A DNA stretch of 64,000 bases from Lentilitoribacter sp. Alg239-R112 (GCF_900537175.1 NZ_LS999833.1:372001-436000); one strand, 5' to 3'; positions 1 through 9,486 are shown, numbered from the stretch's first letter. The notes: generated by a model from the sequence alone, not told the origin. Program-made: numbers and translations.

Positions 1-971
1 AAGAGTTTCTAGTGTTGCTCGGCCCGTCTGGCTGCGGCAAGACAACAACGATGCGAATGATTGCTGGGCTTGAAGATGTGACATCTGGAGAGATCCAAAT
101 CGGAGATAAAGTTGTCAACGATCTTGAACCAAAAGACAGAGATATTGCCATGGTATTCCAAAGTTATGGCCTATATCCGAACATGACGGTTTGGGAAAAT
201 ATACGTTTCCCGCTCAAAGTTCGTAAAGTTGATCCTGCAATGCATGAGGAGCGCGTTCAACGCGCCGTTGACATGGTGGAACTAAATGACTTCACGCATC
301 GTCGTCCCGCAGAATTGTCAGGCGGCCAGCGCCAGCGGGTGGCACTTGCGCGGGCTATCGTTCGCAAACCACAAGTATTTTTGATGGATGAGCCGTTATC
401 CAACCTTGATGCTAAGTTGCGCGTTTCAACACGCGCTCAAATCAAAAACCTGCATCACGAGCTTGCTGTTACAACAATTTATGTAACGCATGATCAGATC
501 GAAGCAATGACTTTGGCGGACCGCGTTGTGGTGATGAATAAGGGTAAAGTTCAGCAGGTCGGCACACCGGTAGATATTTATGACAAGCCACAAAATACAT
601 TTGTTGCTAGCTTCATTGGTTCACCTGCGATGAACTTGATTGAGGGTGAACTTAAAGACGGTACATTTACGACAAGTAACGTAAAGATTTCCGGCTTAAC
701 AAAAAAGCATAACGGCAAAATCACTCTTGGCTATCGTGCGGAAGACGCCGGCATAGCGGATGTTAGTAGCTCGATAAGTGCACCAGTTTACTCCATGGAA
801 TTACTCGGTGATGCCACCATGGTAACAGTTCGAATTAACGGCGTTTTGCTATCGGTCAAAGCTGGAAAAGAGTACCGAGCAAACATCGGTGATCATGTGC
901 ACTACACGATTGCGCCAGAAATCTGCCATTTGTTTGATAGCGAAACTGGTGAACGAGTTGCCGATAGCTGA
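1..971 (+). CDS. Sugar ABC transporter ATP-binding protein (UgpC/MalK type), 5' truncated by window edge
   Basis: This is the ATPase of a carbohydrate importer. The reading frame is open to base 3, upstream of the first possible start, so the gene begins outside the window. Visible motifs are Walker A GPSGCGKTT right at the start, the Q-loop VFQSYGLYPNMT, the signature LSGGQRQRVALARA, Walker B VFLMDEP and the H-loop VTHDQ. The last 100 residues match the TOBE-type regulatory extension of the MalK/UgpC subfamily. The stop overlaps the next start (TGATG), so this ATPase is co-translated with the downstream catabolic genes. The permeases and binding protein should lie to the left. The family is clear. 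The substrate is not. Confidence 0.93.
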   Translation, partial: EFLVLLGPSGCGKTTTMRMIAGLEDVTSGEIQIGDKVVNDLEPKDRDIAMVFQSYGLYPNMTVWENIRFPLKVRKVDPAMHEERVQRAVDMVELNDFTHRRPAELSGGQRQRVALARAIVRKPQVFLMDEPLSNLDAKLRVSTRAQIKNLHHELAVTTIYVTHDQIEAMTLADRVVVMNKGKVQQVGTPVDIYDKPQNTFVASFIGSPAMNLIEGELKDGTFTTSNVKISGLTKKHNGKITLGYRAEDAGIADVSSSISAPVYSMELLGDATMVTVRINGVLLSVKAGKEYRANIGDHVHYTIAPEICHLFDSETGERVADS

Positions 972-1990
972 TGGGAAAATATGAGAATATGACGTCTCAC
1001 CTTCAAAATAAACTGACTTATAAAGCTTATTTAGATGCTTTTAAATACCCTGATGATGAGGGTTATCTCAGCGCTGTCGAATGCATATTTGCAGAAAATG
1101 CCAATATCAATATTGTCCACCCATTCAATGATATGTCTGGCCCAAATGCCTATTACGAACGTTTCCTAAAACCGTTGATGGATGCCTTTGAAGGGCTGTA
1201 TCGCACAGATTATATTCTGATGGCAGGTTCGTATGAAAGTGATGATTGGGTGTCCTCTACTGGATACTATGCAGGGCATTTCCGGAACAATTGGCTTGGC
1301 ATTAAAGCCAGTGATCGCCTCACTTATCTACGGGTCGGTGAGTTTCATAAGATGGATAATGGTAAAATTGTTCAGAGTTATATCTATGTCGATATCCCGG
1401 AATTAATGATGGCCTCAGGTCAATGGCCACTATCACATGGACCTGCGGTTAAGCCCGGGCATACAGGGCTTTTAATGGGTCCGGCGAGCCATGACGGTAT
1501 TTTGCTGAATGATGCGGATAATGCTGAGAGCAAGGTTTCTCTAAACATGGTGACGGATATGTTACGTCAACTTAATACACCAGATGAAGCATGGCGCCCA
1601 TATTGGCATGACAATATGATGTGGTACGGACCAGCGGCCTTTGGCAGTTTTATCGGCAAGGAAAATTTTGCAGGTTTTCAAGTCCCGTTTGAAAATTGTT
1701 TTTCAAGCTGGGTTGGGGGCGCTACCGAGGGGAGCCAAACTAAGCACTTTATTCGGACCGCTGATGGAAACTATGTCTGCTCCGGTGGGTGGCCATCGTT
1801 GAACGCGTTTCAGGTTAAGCCGTTTTTGGATCAACCTTCAACGGACAAATTATTATTTATGCGGGTTTGCGATTGGTGGCGCAGAGACGGAGATCTTTTG
1901 GTTGAGAACTGGGTTTTTGTCGACATCCCGCACGTGCTTTTACAAATGGGATATGATCTGTTTGAAGATTTGAAGGAAAAAAACGAATAA
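971..1990 (+). CDS. Double-domain NTF2/SnoaL-like protein
   Basis: A 339-aa cytoplasmic protein with no signal peptide. It appears to hold two NTF2-like (SnoaL) cone-barrel domains, roughly residues 10-150 and 185-335. Each ends in a similar motif: a G-I/L-x(3)-aromatic stretch followed by VDIP and then a hydrophobic run to Q-x-G (residues about 138-150 and 313-326). The 164-aa neighbour downstream ends with the same pattern, so the genes are probably paralogous. SnoaL-like folds serve as isomerases, cyclases, hydratases and lyases on small oxygenated substrates. Which reaction applies here is unknown. The start overlaps the stop of the ABC ATPase, and the stop overlaps the next start. Confidence 0.75.
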   Translation: MGKYENMTSHLQNKLTYKAYLDAFKYPDDEGYLSAVECIFAENANINIVHPFNDMSGPNAYYERFLKPLMDAFEGLYRTDYILMAGSYESDDWVSSTGYYAGHFRNNWLGIKASDRLTYLRVGEFHKMDNGKIVQSYIYVDIPELMMASGQWPLSHGPAVKPGHTGLLMGPASHDGILLNDADNAESKVSLNMVTDMLRQLNTPDEAWRPYWHDNMMWYGPAAFGSFIGKENFAGFQVPFENCFSSWVGGATEGSQTKHFIRTADGNYVCSGGWPSLNAFQVKPFLDQPSTDKLLFMRVCDWWRRDGDLLVENWVFVDIPHVLLQMGYDLFEDLKEKNE

Positions 1991-2484
1991 TGAGTGCTGA
2001 AGAACATGTAAAGAAAAGCCAAGCAACATTGGCAGCTATCAAAGCTATGGAAGAGGCGCTTGCCTCCAATTCCAACACTATGGAAGATCATTTTCATGAG
2101 AGTTTTCGCTGGATGGGCAATCAAGGTTGCGGCACAAAAAACAACCTCAAAGAATTTCGCAATAATTGGCAATTGCCATTGCGAGCTGCCTTCACAGATC
2201 GAGTTTATAAGACAGAAAAGTTCTTAGTTGATGGGGAATGGGCATCATGCTTTGGCTATATTGAAGGAACGCATTCCGGCGAATTTATGGGCATACCAGC
2301 GACAGGTAAGCGCGTGGACATTCCATATATGGATTTCTGGAAGGTTACGGATGGGCGCATTGAAGATAATTGGGTTTCTGTTGACTTTGCAAAGGTGCTC
2401 GCACAACTCGGTGTAGATGCATTTAACGGCCAAGGTTGGGAAACCTTTGATACGGGTGAGAAAACACCCTTACATCCTGAATAG
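1990..2484 (+). CDS. Single-domain NTF2/SnoaL-like protein
   Basis: A 164-aa protein forming a single SnoaL-like polyketide-cyclase-type domain. Residues 90-125 (GYIEGTHSGEFMGIPATGKRV, DFWKVTDGRIEDNW) match the family pattern in which a GIPATG-type loop precedes a 'dGrI..nW...D' strand. It starts on the last base of the previous stop codon (TAATG), which implies translational coupling. It is probably a partner of the two-domain protein upstream, either in a heteromer or in consecutive steps. The exact reaction cannot be read from sequence. Confidence 0.78.
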   Translation: MSAEEHVKKSQATLAAIKAMEEALASNSNTMEDHFHESFRWMGNQGCGTKNNLKEFRNNWQLPLRAAFTDRVYKTEKFLVDGEWASCFGYIEGTHSGEFMGIPATGKRVDIPYMDFWKVTDGRIEDNWVSVDFAKVLAQLGVDAFNGQGWETFDTGEKTPLHPE

Positions 2485-2523
2485 ATTAGTCACTCTGATG
2501 GTTGGGTGCATAAGGAGACGAAT

Positions 2524-3861
2524 GTGATTGAGTATTTAAAGCGTGGCATGGCAGAAGCAGACCGTGCAATCGAAAATGATAAAGTAGAGAAAATCGTCTC
2601 GAATGCGCTTAGACAGATCGAAGCCGAAGGCGATAAAGCTGTCCGTTCAATGTCGGAAAGTTTTGACAAATATTCACCTGAGAGCTTCAAATTAAGTCAG
2701 ATTGATATTGATGCATTGATCGCAAAGCTCACATCGCGCGAACTTGCGGACATTAAATTTGCACAAGAACAAGTTCGTAATTTTGCACAAGTGCAACGTG
2801 ACTCAATGCATGATGTAGAAGTAGAAACAATGCCGGGTGTTACCTTGGGTCACAAAAATATCCCCGTTCAGTCTGTTGGTTGTTATGTACCAGGTGGTAA
2901 GTTCCCAATGGTGGCTTCAGCTCATATGTCTGTTGCAACGGCCTCAGTCGCCGGGGTTCCCCGTATTGTGGCTATGACACCACCATTTAATGGTGAACCA
3001 AACCCAGCCGTTATTGCAGCGATGCATTTAGGTGGTGCACATGAAATATACGTACTAGGCGGCATTCAAGCCGTTGGCGCAATGGCAATAGGCACGGAGA
3101 CAATAGAGCCTGTTCATATGCTTGTTGGCCCGGGCAATGCGTTTGTTGCAGAAGCAAAACGCCAACTCTTCGGACGCGTTGGCATTGATTTGTTCGCTGG
3201 CCCAACAGAAACCATGATCATTGCGGATGAGAGCGTGGATGCAGAACTCTGCGCCACTGACCTTCTTGGTCAAGCAGAACACGGCTACAATTCACCTGCT
3301 GTTCTTTTAACGAATTCAAAAAAATTAGCAGAAGAAACACGTTCTGAGATTAATCGTATTTTGACCATTCTACCAACAGCTGGAACTGCGAAGGTTTCAT
3401 GGGAAGAATATGGCGAAATCATCGTTTGTGAAACTTATGATGAAATGCTGGAAGTTGCCAATGATGTAGCATCAGAACATGTGCAGGTAATGACGGATCG
3501 TGATGATTGGTTCTTGGAAAACATGCACTCCTATGGCGCCCTCTTCTTAGGCCCACGCACAAATGTCGCCAATGGCGACAAAGTTATCGGCACAAATCAT
3601 ACCTTGCCGACCAAAAAAGCTGGCCGATATACGGGTGGTCTTTGGGTTGGTAAATTCCTTAAAACGCATTCCTACCAAAAAATAACAACCGATGAAGCAG
3701 CAGCAATGATTGGCGAATACGGTTCGCGTCTTTGCATGCTTGAAGGGTTTGTTGGCCATGCTGAACAATGCAATATTCGCGTTCGTCGTTATGGTGGTCG
3801 CAATATTCCTTATGGTGAGGCGGCAGAACCAAAAGATAACGCGGAGGTTGCAGCAGAATAA
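2524..3861 (+). CDS. Histidinol dehydrogenase-family NAD-dependent dehydrogenase (catabolic paralogue)
   Basis: About 445 aa. I place the start at GTG 2524 because AAGGAG lies at 2512-2517 with 6-nt spacing; a GTG at 2506 has no such site. It is a full-length HisD fold with the zinc ligands of the family: GQAEHG (Gln, His), the catalytic pair in SEHVQVM, an Asp before DEAAAMIG..., and the terminal His in GHAEQCN. No other his genes are nearby. It sits between SnoaL genes and an SDR in a sugar-uptake operon. Paralogues of this family, such as sulfopropanediol dehydrogenase HpsN, oxidise primary alcohols to acids in two steps. I infer a similar four-electron oxidation of a pathway intermediate. 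A true HisD is the alternative, but context argues against it. Confidence 0.82.
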   Translation: MIEYLKRGMAEADRAIENDKVEKIVSNALRQIEAEGDKAVRSMSESFDKYSPESFKLSQIDIDALIAKLTSRELADIKFAQEQVRNFAQVQRDSMHDVEVETMPGVTLGHKNIPVQSVGCYVPGGKFPMVASAHMSVATASVAGVPRIVAMTPPFNGEPNPAVIAAMHLGGAHEIYVLGGIQAVGAMAIGTETIEPVHMLVGPGNAFVAEAKRQLFGRVGIDLFAGPTETMIIADESVDAELCATDLLGQAEHGYNSPAVLLTNSKKLAEETRSEINRILTILPTAGTAKVSWEEYGEIIVCETYDEMLEVANDVASEHVQVMTDRDDWFLENMHSYGALFLGPRTNVANGDKVIGTNHTLPTKKAGRYTGGLWVGKFLKTHSYQKITTDEAAAMIGEYGSRLCMLEGFVGHAEQCNIRVRRYGGRNIPYGEAAEPKDNAEVAAE

Positions 3862-4625
3862 TGCATTTACCTAGCACACCTTCATTTCGTTTAGATGGCA
3901 AACGCGCGTTAGTTACAGGTGCGTCATCTGGCATTGGGCTGGGGGCAGCTGTCGCACTTGCAGAAGCTGGCGCACATGTTGTGATGGCAGCACGCACTTT
4001 GCCGAAGCTCATTGAGGCTGTAGATGCTGTAAATGCAAAAGGGCTAAGCACAGAGGCATTGCAATTAGATGTTTCAGATATCGCTAATATGCAAGCAAGC
4101 ATCGACGAGCAGGATACATTTGATATACTTGTCAATTCTGCAGGCGGCGCGCGTCATAGTCCGGCACTGGAAACAAAGGTTGACGATTTTGATTTCGTCA
4201 ACGATCTAAATGTGAAATCTGCCTACTTTCTTACGCAGAGCATTGCTAAGAAGCTTAAAAAGATAGGCAAGCCCGGCTCTCTTGTAAATATTTCGTCTCA
4301 AATGGCCCATGTGGGCGGTATCGACCGCGCCGTATATTGCGCTACAAAACATGCGGTTGAAGGTTTTACGAAATCCATGGCCATGGAATTTGGTCCTTTA
4401 GGCATCCGCATTAATACAATTTGTCCGACATTTGTTCGCACACCGATGACTCAAGCTACTTTCGATGATCCAAATCGCGTTGCCTGGATTGAAGAAAAAA
4501 TTAAACTCGGCCGCGTTGGAGAGATTGAAGATATTATGGGTGCAGTAGTTTACCTCGCATCGGATGCTTCATCCTTAGTTACGGGAACGTCACTTCTCGT
4601 AGATGGAGGGTGGACCGTTGGGTAA
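3861..4625 (+). CDS. Short-chain dehydrogenase/reductase (SDR)
   Basis: A 254-aa classical SDR. It has the Rossmann glycine motif TGASSGIG at about residues 19-26, the NSAG strand near 90, catalytic Ser in the VNISSQ segment, Tyr and Lys in YCATKH near 156-161, and the C-terminal SLLVDGGWT motif. The length is normal. The start overlaps the stop of the HisD-like gene (TAATG). It probably oxidises or reduces a hydroxyl of the substrate or an intermediate in the same pathway. The LacI-type regulator gene begins within its last codons. Confidence 0.88.
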   Translation: MHLPSTPSFRLDGKRALVTGASSGIGLGAAVALAEAGAHVVMAARTLPKLIEAVDAVNAKGLSTEALQLDVSDIANMQASIDEQDTFDILVNSAGGARHSPALETKVDDFDFVNDLNVKSAYFLTQSIAKKLKKIGKPGSLVNISSQMAHVGGIDRAVYCATKHAVEGFTKSMAMEFGPLGIRINTICPTFVRTPMTQATFDDPNRVAWIEEKIKLGRVGEIEDIMGAVVYLASDASSLVTGTSLLVDGGWTVG

Positions 4626-5640
4626 AGAAACCGTTACTTCATTTGACGTTGCTCAGCGTGCTGGCGTAAGCCAGTCAGCGGTTTCGCGTGTCTTCTCCCC
4701 CGGGGCGAGCGCATCGCCTAAGATGGCTGAAAAGGTCAAGAAGGCTGCTGACGAATTAGGGTATCGCCCCAATGTATTAGCGCGTTCACTGATCACGGGA
4801 AATTCAAAGATCATCGGGCTTGTGGTCGCCTATTTTGACAATCAGTTTTATCCAGAGGCCGTCGAGAAACTATCTAAAGCTTTGCAAGTTGAAGGTTATC
4901 ACGTTCTTGTTTTTATGGCCTCAAATGGTGATAATATTGATAAGTTGATGCAAGATCTACTAGACTACCAAGTTGAGGGAATAGTATTGGCGTCCGTCGC
5001 TGTATCTTCAGACCTGGCCGCGCGTTGCGATGCTGTCGGTGTTCCTGTTGTTCTATTTAACCGCCGCCAAGATGATGATCGCTTTTCATCAGTAACATCT
5101 ACAAATTACGAAGGTGGACGAAAAATTGCAGAATTCCTCATAGCCGGAAAACATGAACGTATTGCTCATATTGCCGGGTGGGAAGGCGCATCTACACAGC
5201 GTGACCGTGAAGCCGGCTTTATGTCAAAAATGGAAGAAGAAGGTGTGACATTGTTCGCACGCGAAGTTGGTAATTTCCAGTTTGATGAAACCCAGGAAGC
5301 AACACGTCAGATGTTCAATCGGGATATTGTTCCAGATGCAATTTTTGTTACTAACGATCACATGGCTATTGCTGTTATGGAGTGCCTACGTGATGAATTT
5401 AAACTTAAAATACCTCAGGATGTATCAATCATCGGATATGATGATGTCGAGATTGCAAGCTGGCCAAGTTTTTCACTAACTACAATTCGCCAACCCGCTA
5501 ACAGAATGGTGGATGCAACAGTTTCAACTTTGATGAAACGTATCCGCGGCGAAGATATTACACCGCAAAAAATTGAAATTGACAGCCCTTTGATGATCCG
5601 TAAATCAGCGCGCGTTCCTCATAAATGGGTCGAAGAGTAA
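4618..5640 (+). CDS. LacI-family transcriptional regulator
   Basis: 340 aa. The N-terminal helix-turn-helix (SFDVAQRAGVSQSAVSRVFS, about residues 7-26) is followed by the hinge helix (NVLARSLITG) and a periplasmic-binding-protein-like effector domain (IIGLVVAYFDNQFYP through TTIRQPANRM). I prefer TTG 4618, since GGAGGG lies at 4605-4610 with 7-nt spacing; an ATG at 4603 would place that site inside the gene. It overlaps the SDR stop by 8 bases, so it is coupled. It is presumably the repressor of this catabolic operon, responding to the imported sugar. Its operator is probably upstream of the window. Confidence 0.9.
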   Translation: MGKETVTSFDVAQRAGVSQSAVSRVFSPGASASPKMAEKVKKAADELGYRPNVLARSLITGNSKIIGLVVAYFDNQFYPEAVEKLSKALQVEGYHVLVFMASNGDNIDKLMQDLLDYQVEGIVLASVAVSSDLAARCDAVGVPVVLFNRRQDDDRFSSVTSTNYEGGRKIAEFLIAGKHERIAHIAGWEGASTQRDREAGFMSKMEEEGVTLFAREVGNFQFDETQEATRQMFNRDIVPDAIFVTNDHMAIAVMECLRDEFKLKIPQDVSIIGYDDVEIASWPSFSLTTIRQPANRMVDATVSTLMKRIRGEDITPQKIEIDSPLMIRKSARVPHKWVEE

Positions 5641-5656
5641 AGCTTAGGAATACATA

Positions 5657-6640
5657 ATGCATGGTTTTGATAGCCGCTGGAAAGACTTTCCAGATTACAT
5701 CATCGGGATAACAAAAGAAATATGGGAAGGTCGTGGTATTGGTACGCTGAACCATTATTATACAGATGATATTCCGGTACGATCTCCTATGGGAATTTCC
5801 ATCGGCAATGCGCCCGTTATGGCAGCGACGATGGCAACCTTGCGCGAATTTCCCGATCGGACCCTCTATGGTGAAGATGTTATATGGAGCGGTACACCGG
5901 AGACAGCTTTATTATCATCGCATCGCATAGTTTCAACAGCTACTCATAGCCACGATGGCCTATTCGGCAAAGCAACAGGTAAGAAGTTAACTTATCGAAT
6001 TATAGCCGATTGTGCTGCTAAAGATAACGCAATTTTTGATGAATGGTTGATCCGAGATTACGGCGGCATAGTTCGTCAACTTGGTCATGAGCCAAGGAAG
6101 TTTGCGAAAAAACTAATTAAAGCGGAAGGTGGCGTGGATAAATGCGCAAAACCTTTTACTCCTGAAATTGATGTAGATGGCGGATATCATTCGCGCGGCA
6201 ATGACAATGAATGGGGCAAAAAATATGCGTCCACTTTGTCTAGAATGATGGCAAATGAATTTGATATTATCCCTGATCAATATGACCGAGCGGTATTAAC
6301 CGAATATGCAGGATCGCAAACCGGGATTTCGCACGGATCGGTAAATGATTTTTGGATGGGGCTTCGGTCTTCATTTCCAAATGCTGACTTCAAGATTCAC
6401 CATCAAATAGGCTTAGATGGAGATATGTTGTCACCACGTGCGGCGATACGCTGGTCACTAGATGGCAAGCATGATGGCTGGGGTTCCTTCGGCAAGCCAA
6501 CGGGCGCAGATATCCATGTGATGGGAATGTGTCACGCAGAATATGGACCGTTTGGAAACGATGGCAGCTCTATCCGTCGTGAATATGCACTTTACGATGA
6601 AATTGCGGTTTGGAAACAAATTCTAATGCAAAATAATTGA
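5657..6640 (+). CDS. Double-domain SnoaL-like protein
   Basis: A 327-aa cytoplasmic protein with two SnoaL/ester-cyclase-like domains (about residues 5-150 and 190-325). Each half shows a GKxTG(K/A) loop followed by a strand rich in acidic and aromatic residues, then an 'aiFDEWLIRDYGGI' or 'eYALYDEIAVWKQI' helix. This is the third SnoaL-type protein of the operon, but it is distant from the first two. It begins 16 bp after the regulator. Its multiplicity suggests several isomerisation, lyase or hydratase steps, or one hetero-oligomeric enzyme. No specific function is recognised. Confidence 0.7.
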   Translation: MHGFDSRWKDFPDYIIGITKEIWEGRGIGTLNHYYTDDIPVRSPMGISIGNAPVMAATMATLREFPDRTLYGEDVIWSGTPETALLSSHRIVSTATHSHDGLFGKATGKKLTYRIIADCAAKDNAIFDEWLIRDYGGIVRQLGHEPRKFAKKLIKAEGGVDKCAKPFTPEIDVDGGYHSRGNDNEWGKKYASTLSRMMANEFDIIPDQYDRAVLTEYAGSQTGISHGSVNDFWMGLRSSFPNADFKIHHQIGLDGDMLSPRAAIRWSLDGKHDGWGSFGKPTGADIHVMGMCHAEYGPFGNDGSSIRREYALYDEIAVWKQILMQNN

Positions 6641-6657
6641 TATATTTGGAGAGTAAA

Positions 6658-7623
6658 ATGACACCCCAGGAAATGGACCAGCGGATTGTTCGCTATGGTG
6701 AATTAAAGCCATGTAAGACAGCTTTCATAGATGCGCATACACCAGGTTCCGACCAGAAAGAAAACTTCACTATCATCGGTGGTGGCGTTTCTGAAAGTCC
6801 TGACCAACATGTGCATATCAAAGAAACACCGGGTTTTAATATTGGTGCTGCTGGCCAGCCGCCAAAGTGCCGAAATTCACTTCATACACATACCACTGCT
6901 GAAGTATTTTTTGTGCTTAAAGGCAGATGGCGGTTTTTCTGGGGTCGTTGGGGTGATGCTGGTGAAGTCGTATTGGAAGAAGGTGACATTTTTAATATTC
7001 CAACGGGTGTATTTCGCGGGTTTGAAAACATAGGAACAGACTACGGTATGATTATGGCTGTTCTAGGCGGAGACGATGCAGGCGGTGGCGTAGACTGGGC
7101 ACCACAAGTGATTGAAGACGCATCCGGTCATGGATTAGTGCTTGGCGAAAATGGCAAACTCTATGACACGAAAAAGGGGCAAAATTTGCCTGATGACATC
7201 AAACCGATGCCGTTAATGACAAAAGAAGAACTCGCGAAAATTCCAGAACCATCCACCCCGGATGTAGTGCGCGATTTTGTGGCTCGTTATTGGGACTTAA
7301 TGGCATTGTCAGATAAGCAGCCCGTCAAAGTTATTGGCGATGGCGCATTGCTACAGGATAAACCTGGATTTGATATTGAGCTACTTTCCAGGCACTCAAT
7401 CAGCACCGAACGTTATGCACTAGAGAACCACGAAATTTTAATGATTATGCGGGGGCATTGGAAATTAACATGGGATGGTGGCGAAAGCATCTTAGCTCCC
7501 GGCGACACATGCGCCGTACCACCAAATCTATCACACAGCTTAGAGCCATCAATGAGTGGTGAGGCTAGCCTTTATCGCATTTTGAGCAATGATGATCCGG
7601 CTGGCGCGACACAAGCTGCTTAG
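6658..7623 (+). CDS. Bicupin protein
   Basis: 321 aa. The start is ATG 6658 because GGAG lies a few bases upstream; the longer TTG start at 6637 would overlap the preceding stop. Two cupin barrels are visible. The first has HTHTTAEVFFVLKGRW and GDIFNIPTGVFRGFEN (about residues 75-130), with His residues suited to metal binding. The second has ALENHEILMIMRGHWKLTW and GDTCAVPPNLSHSLEP (about 255-300). Bicupins include dioxygenases, isomerases and lyases of sugar acids or aromatics. The first cupin keeps the metal-ligand histidines and an acidic residue, so it is probably catalytic. Reaction unknown. Confidence 0.8.
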   Translation: MTPQEMDQRIVRYGELKPCKTAFIDAHTPGSDQKENFTIIGGGVSESPDQHVHIKETPGFNIGAAGQPPKCRNSLHTHTTAEVFFVLKGRWRFFWGRWGDAGEVVLEEGDIFNIPTGVFRGFENIGTDYGMIMAVLGGDDAGGGVDWAPQVIEDASGHGLVLGENGKLYDTKKGQNLPDDIKPMPLMTKEELAKIPEPSTPDVVRDFVARYWDLMALSDKQPVKVIGDGALLQDKPGFDIELLSRHSISTERYALENHEILMIMRGHWKLTWDGGESILAPGDTCAVPPNLSHSLEPSMSGEASLYRILSNDDPAGATQAA

Positions 7624-7640
7624 AATTTTAAGGAAGACAA

Positions 7641-8777
7641 ATGACCAAAGTAAAGACTACGCATGTCGGCTCATTACCACGTACTCAAGACGTTGTTGAT
7701 TTCATCTTTGCACGTGAACATGACAAATCATTTGATCAGGCAGAATTTGATGCCTGTATGACAAATGCATGCTCAGAGACTGTGCGCAGGCAAGTGGAAG
7801 CTGGCGTTGATATCGTTTCTGACGGTGAAACCTCAAAAATATCGTACGCAACTTATGTAAAGGACCGTTATACCGGGTTTTCTGGAGATAGTGATCGCAA
7901 TGCCCCAGGTGATCTGAAGCTTTTTCCGGGCTTTTTACAACGTCTTTCTGATGATGGTGGTACACCACAATACGCCCGACCAAAATGCACAGGCGAAGTG
8001 AAATCTAAAGGCCAAGATGAACTAAATAAAGATATCAACAATCTGAAAAACGCAATGGCTGAACACGGAGCTAAACGCGGCTTTATGAATGCCGCCTCCC
8101 CCGGAGTGATTTCACTTTTCCTGCAGAATGAGTACTATGCTGATCGTGCCGCTTATCTTGAAGCTCTGGCTGATGTCATGAAGGCCGAATATGAAACAAT
8201 CGTTGCTGCTGGATTAGATGTACAGCTTGATTGCCCTGATTTGGCACTCTCACGACACATGTTGTTTGCAGACTTATCTGACGACGAGTTTATCAAAATC
8301 GCAAACATGCATGTTGAGGCACTCAACTACGCGCTACGCGATGTTCCACAAGAAAAAGTACGGCTGCATATCTGCTGGGGTAACTATGAAGGACCGCATG
8401 TCTGCGATATAGATATGGAAAAGGTTTTCCCAACATTAATGAAAACAAAAGCCAGATATATTTTGTTTGAAACATCAAACCCACGTCATGCTCATGAGTG
8501 GACAGTCTTTCGTGATCGCAAGGATGAAATTCCAGAGGATAAAGTGCTTGTACCAGGTGTGCTTGACACAACAACAAACTTCGTTGAGCACCCCGAACTT
8601 GTGGCACAACGTGTCGAACGTTTTGTCGATATAGTTGGCGCTGATCGTGTCATTGCAGGATCTGATTGCGGGTTCGGCACTTTTGCAGGATTTGGCACAG
8701 TTGACCCAGATATCGCATATGCCAAACTAAAATCTATGTCTGATGGTGTAAAACTTATAAACTCTCAGCAAGGATAA
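7641..8777 (+). CDS. Cobalamin-independent methionine synthase C-terminal-domain protein (MetE/epoxyalkane:CoM transferase-like)
   Basis: A 378-aa stand-alone TIM barrel homologous to the catalytic half of MetE, with the family opening TTHVGSLPR. Zinc ligands are seen: His and Cys in RLHICWG, a downstream Glu, and the distal Cys in GSDCGFGT. Length and H-x-C...C arrangement equal the epoxyalkane:coenzyme M transferase group. MetE proper is about 750 aa. These enzymes activate a thiol on zinc for alkyl transfer. In this operon it may demethylate a methylated substrate or form or break a thioether. The thiol acceptor is unknown. It is the most unusual enzyme of the set for a sugar pathway. Confidence 0.82.
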   Translation: MTKVKTTHVGSLPRTQDVVDFIFAREHDKSFDQAEFDACMTNACSETVRRQVEAGVDIVSDGETSKISYATYVKDRYTGFSGDSDRNAPGDLKLFPGFLQRLSDDGGTPQYARPKCTGEVKSKGQDELNKDINNLKNAMAEHGAKRGFMNAASPGVISLFLQNEYYADRAAYLEALADVMKAEYETIVAAGLDVQLDCPDLALSRHMLFADLSDDEFIKIANMHVEALNYALRDVPQEKVRLHICWGNYEGPHVCDIDMEKVFPTLMKTKARYILFETSNPRHAHEWTVFRDRKDEIPEDKVLVPGVLDTTTNFVEHPELVAQRVERFVDIVGADRVIAGSDCGFGTFAGFGTVDPDIAYAKLKSMSDGVKLINSQQG

Positions 8778-8782
8778 GAGTT

Positions 8783-9478
8783 TTGAGAACCCTGATCATG
8801 TTACCCGGAATGATGTGCGATGAAAGATTATTTTCGTCGCAGACCGCCCACCTTAGGGGGCAATATGACGTGCGCGTTCTGCCAATTCATGAATACCAAT
8901 CTATCGAAGCAATAGCTAAAAACGTTTTAGAAAAAGCACCTGCAAAATTTGCTCTTTTGGGACTTTCCATGGGCGGTATCGTAGCGATGGAAGTTGTGAA
9001 ACAGGCACGTATGCGTGTCACCCACTTAGCTCTATTAGATACAAATCCAATCGCTGAAAGTGAACATGTTAAGCTACGTCGCGGTCCACAAATCCAGAAG
9101 GTAAAAAACGGCTGTCTTACTGAGGTAATGCGCGATGAGATGAAACCAAATTATCTAGTCGATAGTCCACAAAAGCCAGCGATACTTGAATTATGTATGG
9201 CGATGGCAAAAAAATTGGGCAACGAAGCTTTCGTCAATCAATCAATAGCTCTACGTGATAGACCAGATTATCAAAACGTTCTTGCAGATATTTCTATCCC
9301 CTCTCTCATACTAGGTGGGCGAGAGGATTTATTGTGCCCGGTAGAACGACATGAATTAATGCATAGTTTGATCAAAGGTTCGCAGTTAACGTTTATTGAT
9401 GATGCGGGTCACTTACCAACATTAGAACAGCCGAGCAAAGTCAATGACGCACTTGATGCTTGGCTCGAACATAAATAG
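8783..9478 (+). CDS. Alpha/beta hydrolase
   Basis: 231 aa with a TTG start at 8783. The alpha/beta hydrolase fold is complete: oxyanion region LPGMMCDE, nucleophile elbow GLSMGG (Ser about 79), catalytic acid in LGGREDLLCP, and catalytic His in DDAGHLPTLEQP. It starts 5 bp after the MetE-like gene and is thus co-transcribed. It probably hydrolyses an ester, lactone or C-C bond formed earlier in the pathway. It could alternatively be a thioesterase. Confidence 0.85.
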   Translation: MRTLIMLPGMMCDERLFSSQTAHLRGQYDVRVLPIHEYQSIEAIAKNVLEKAPAKFALLGLSMGGIVAMEVVKQARMRVTHLALLDTNPIAESEHVKLRRGPQIQKVKNGCLTEVMRDEMKPNYLVDSPQKPAILELCMAMAKKLGNEAFVNQSIALRDRPDYQNVLADISIPSLILGGREDLLCPVERHELMHSLIKGSQLTFIDDAGHLPTLEQPSKVNDALDAWLEHK

Positions 9479-9486
9479 AGAACAAA

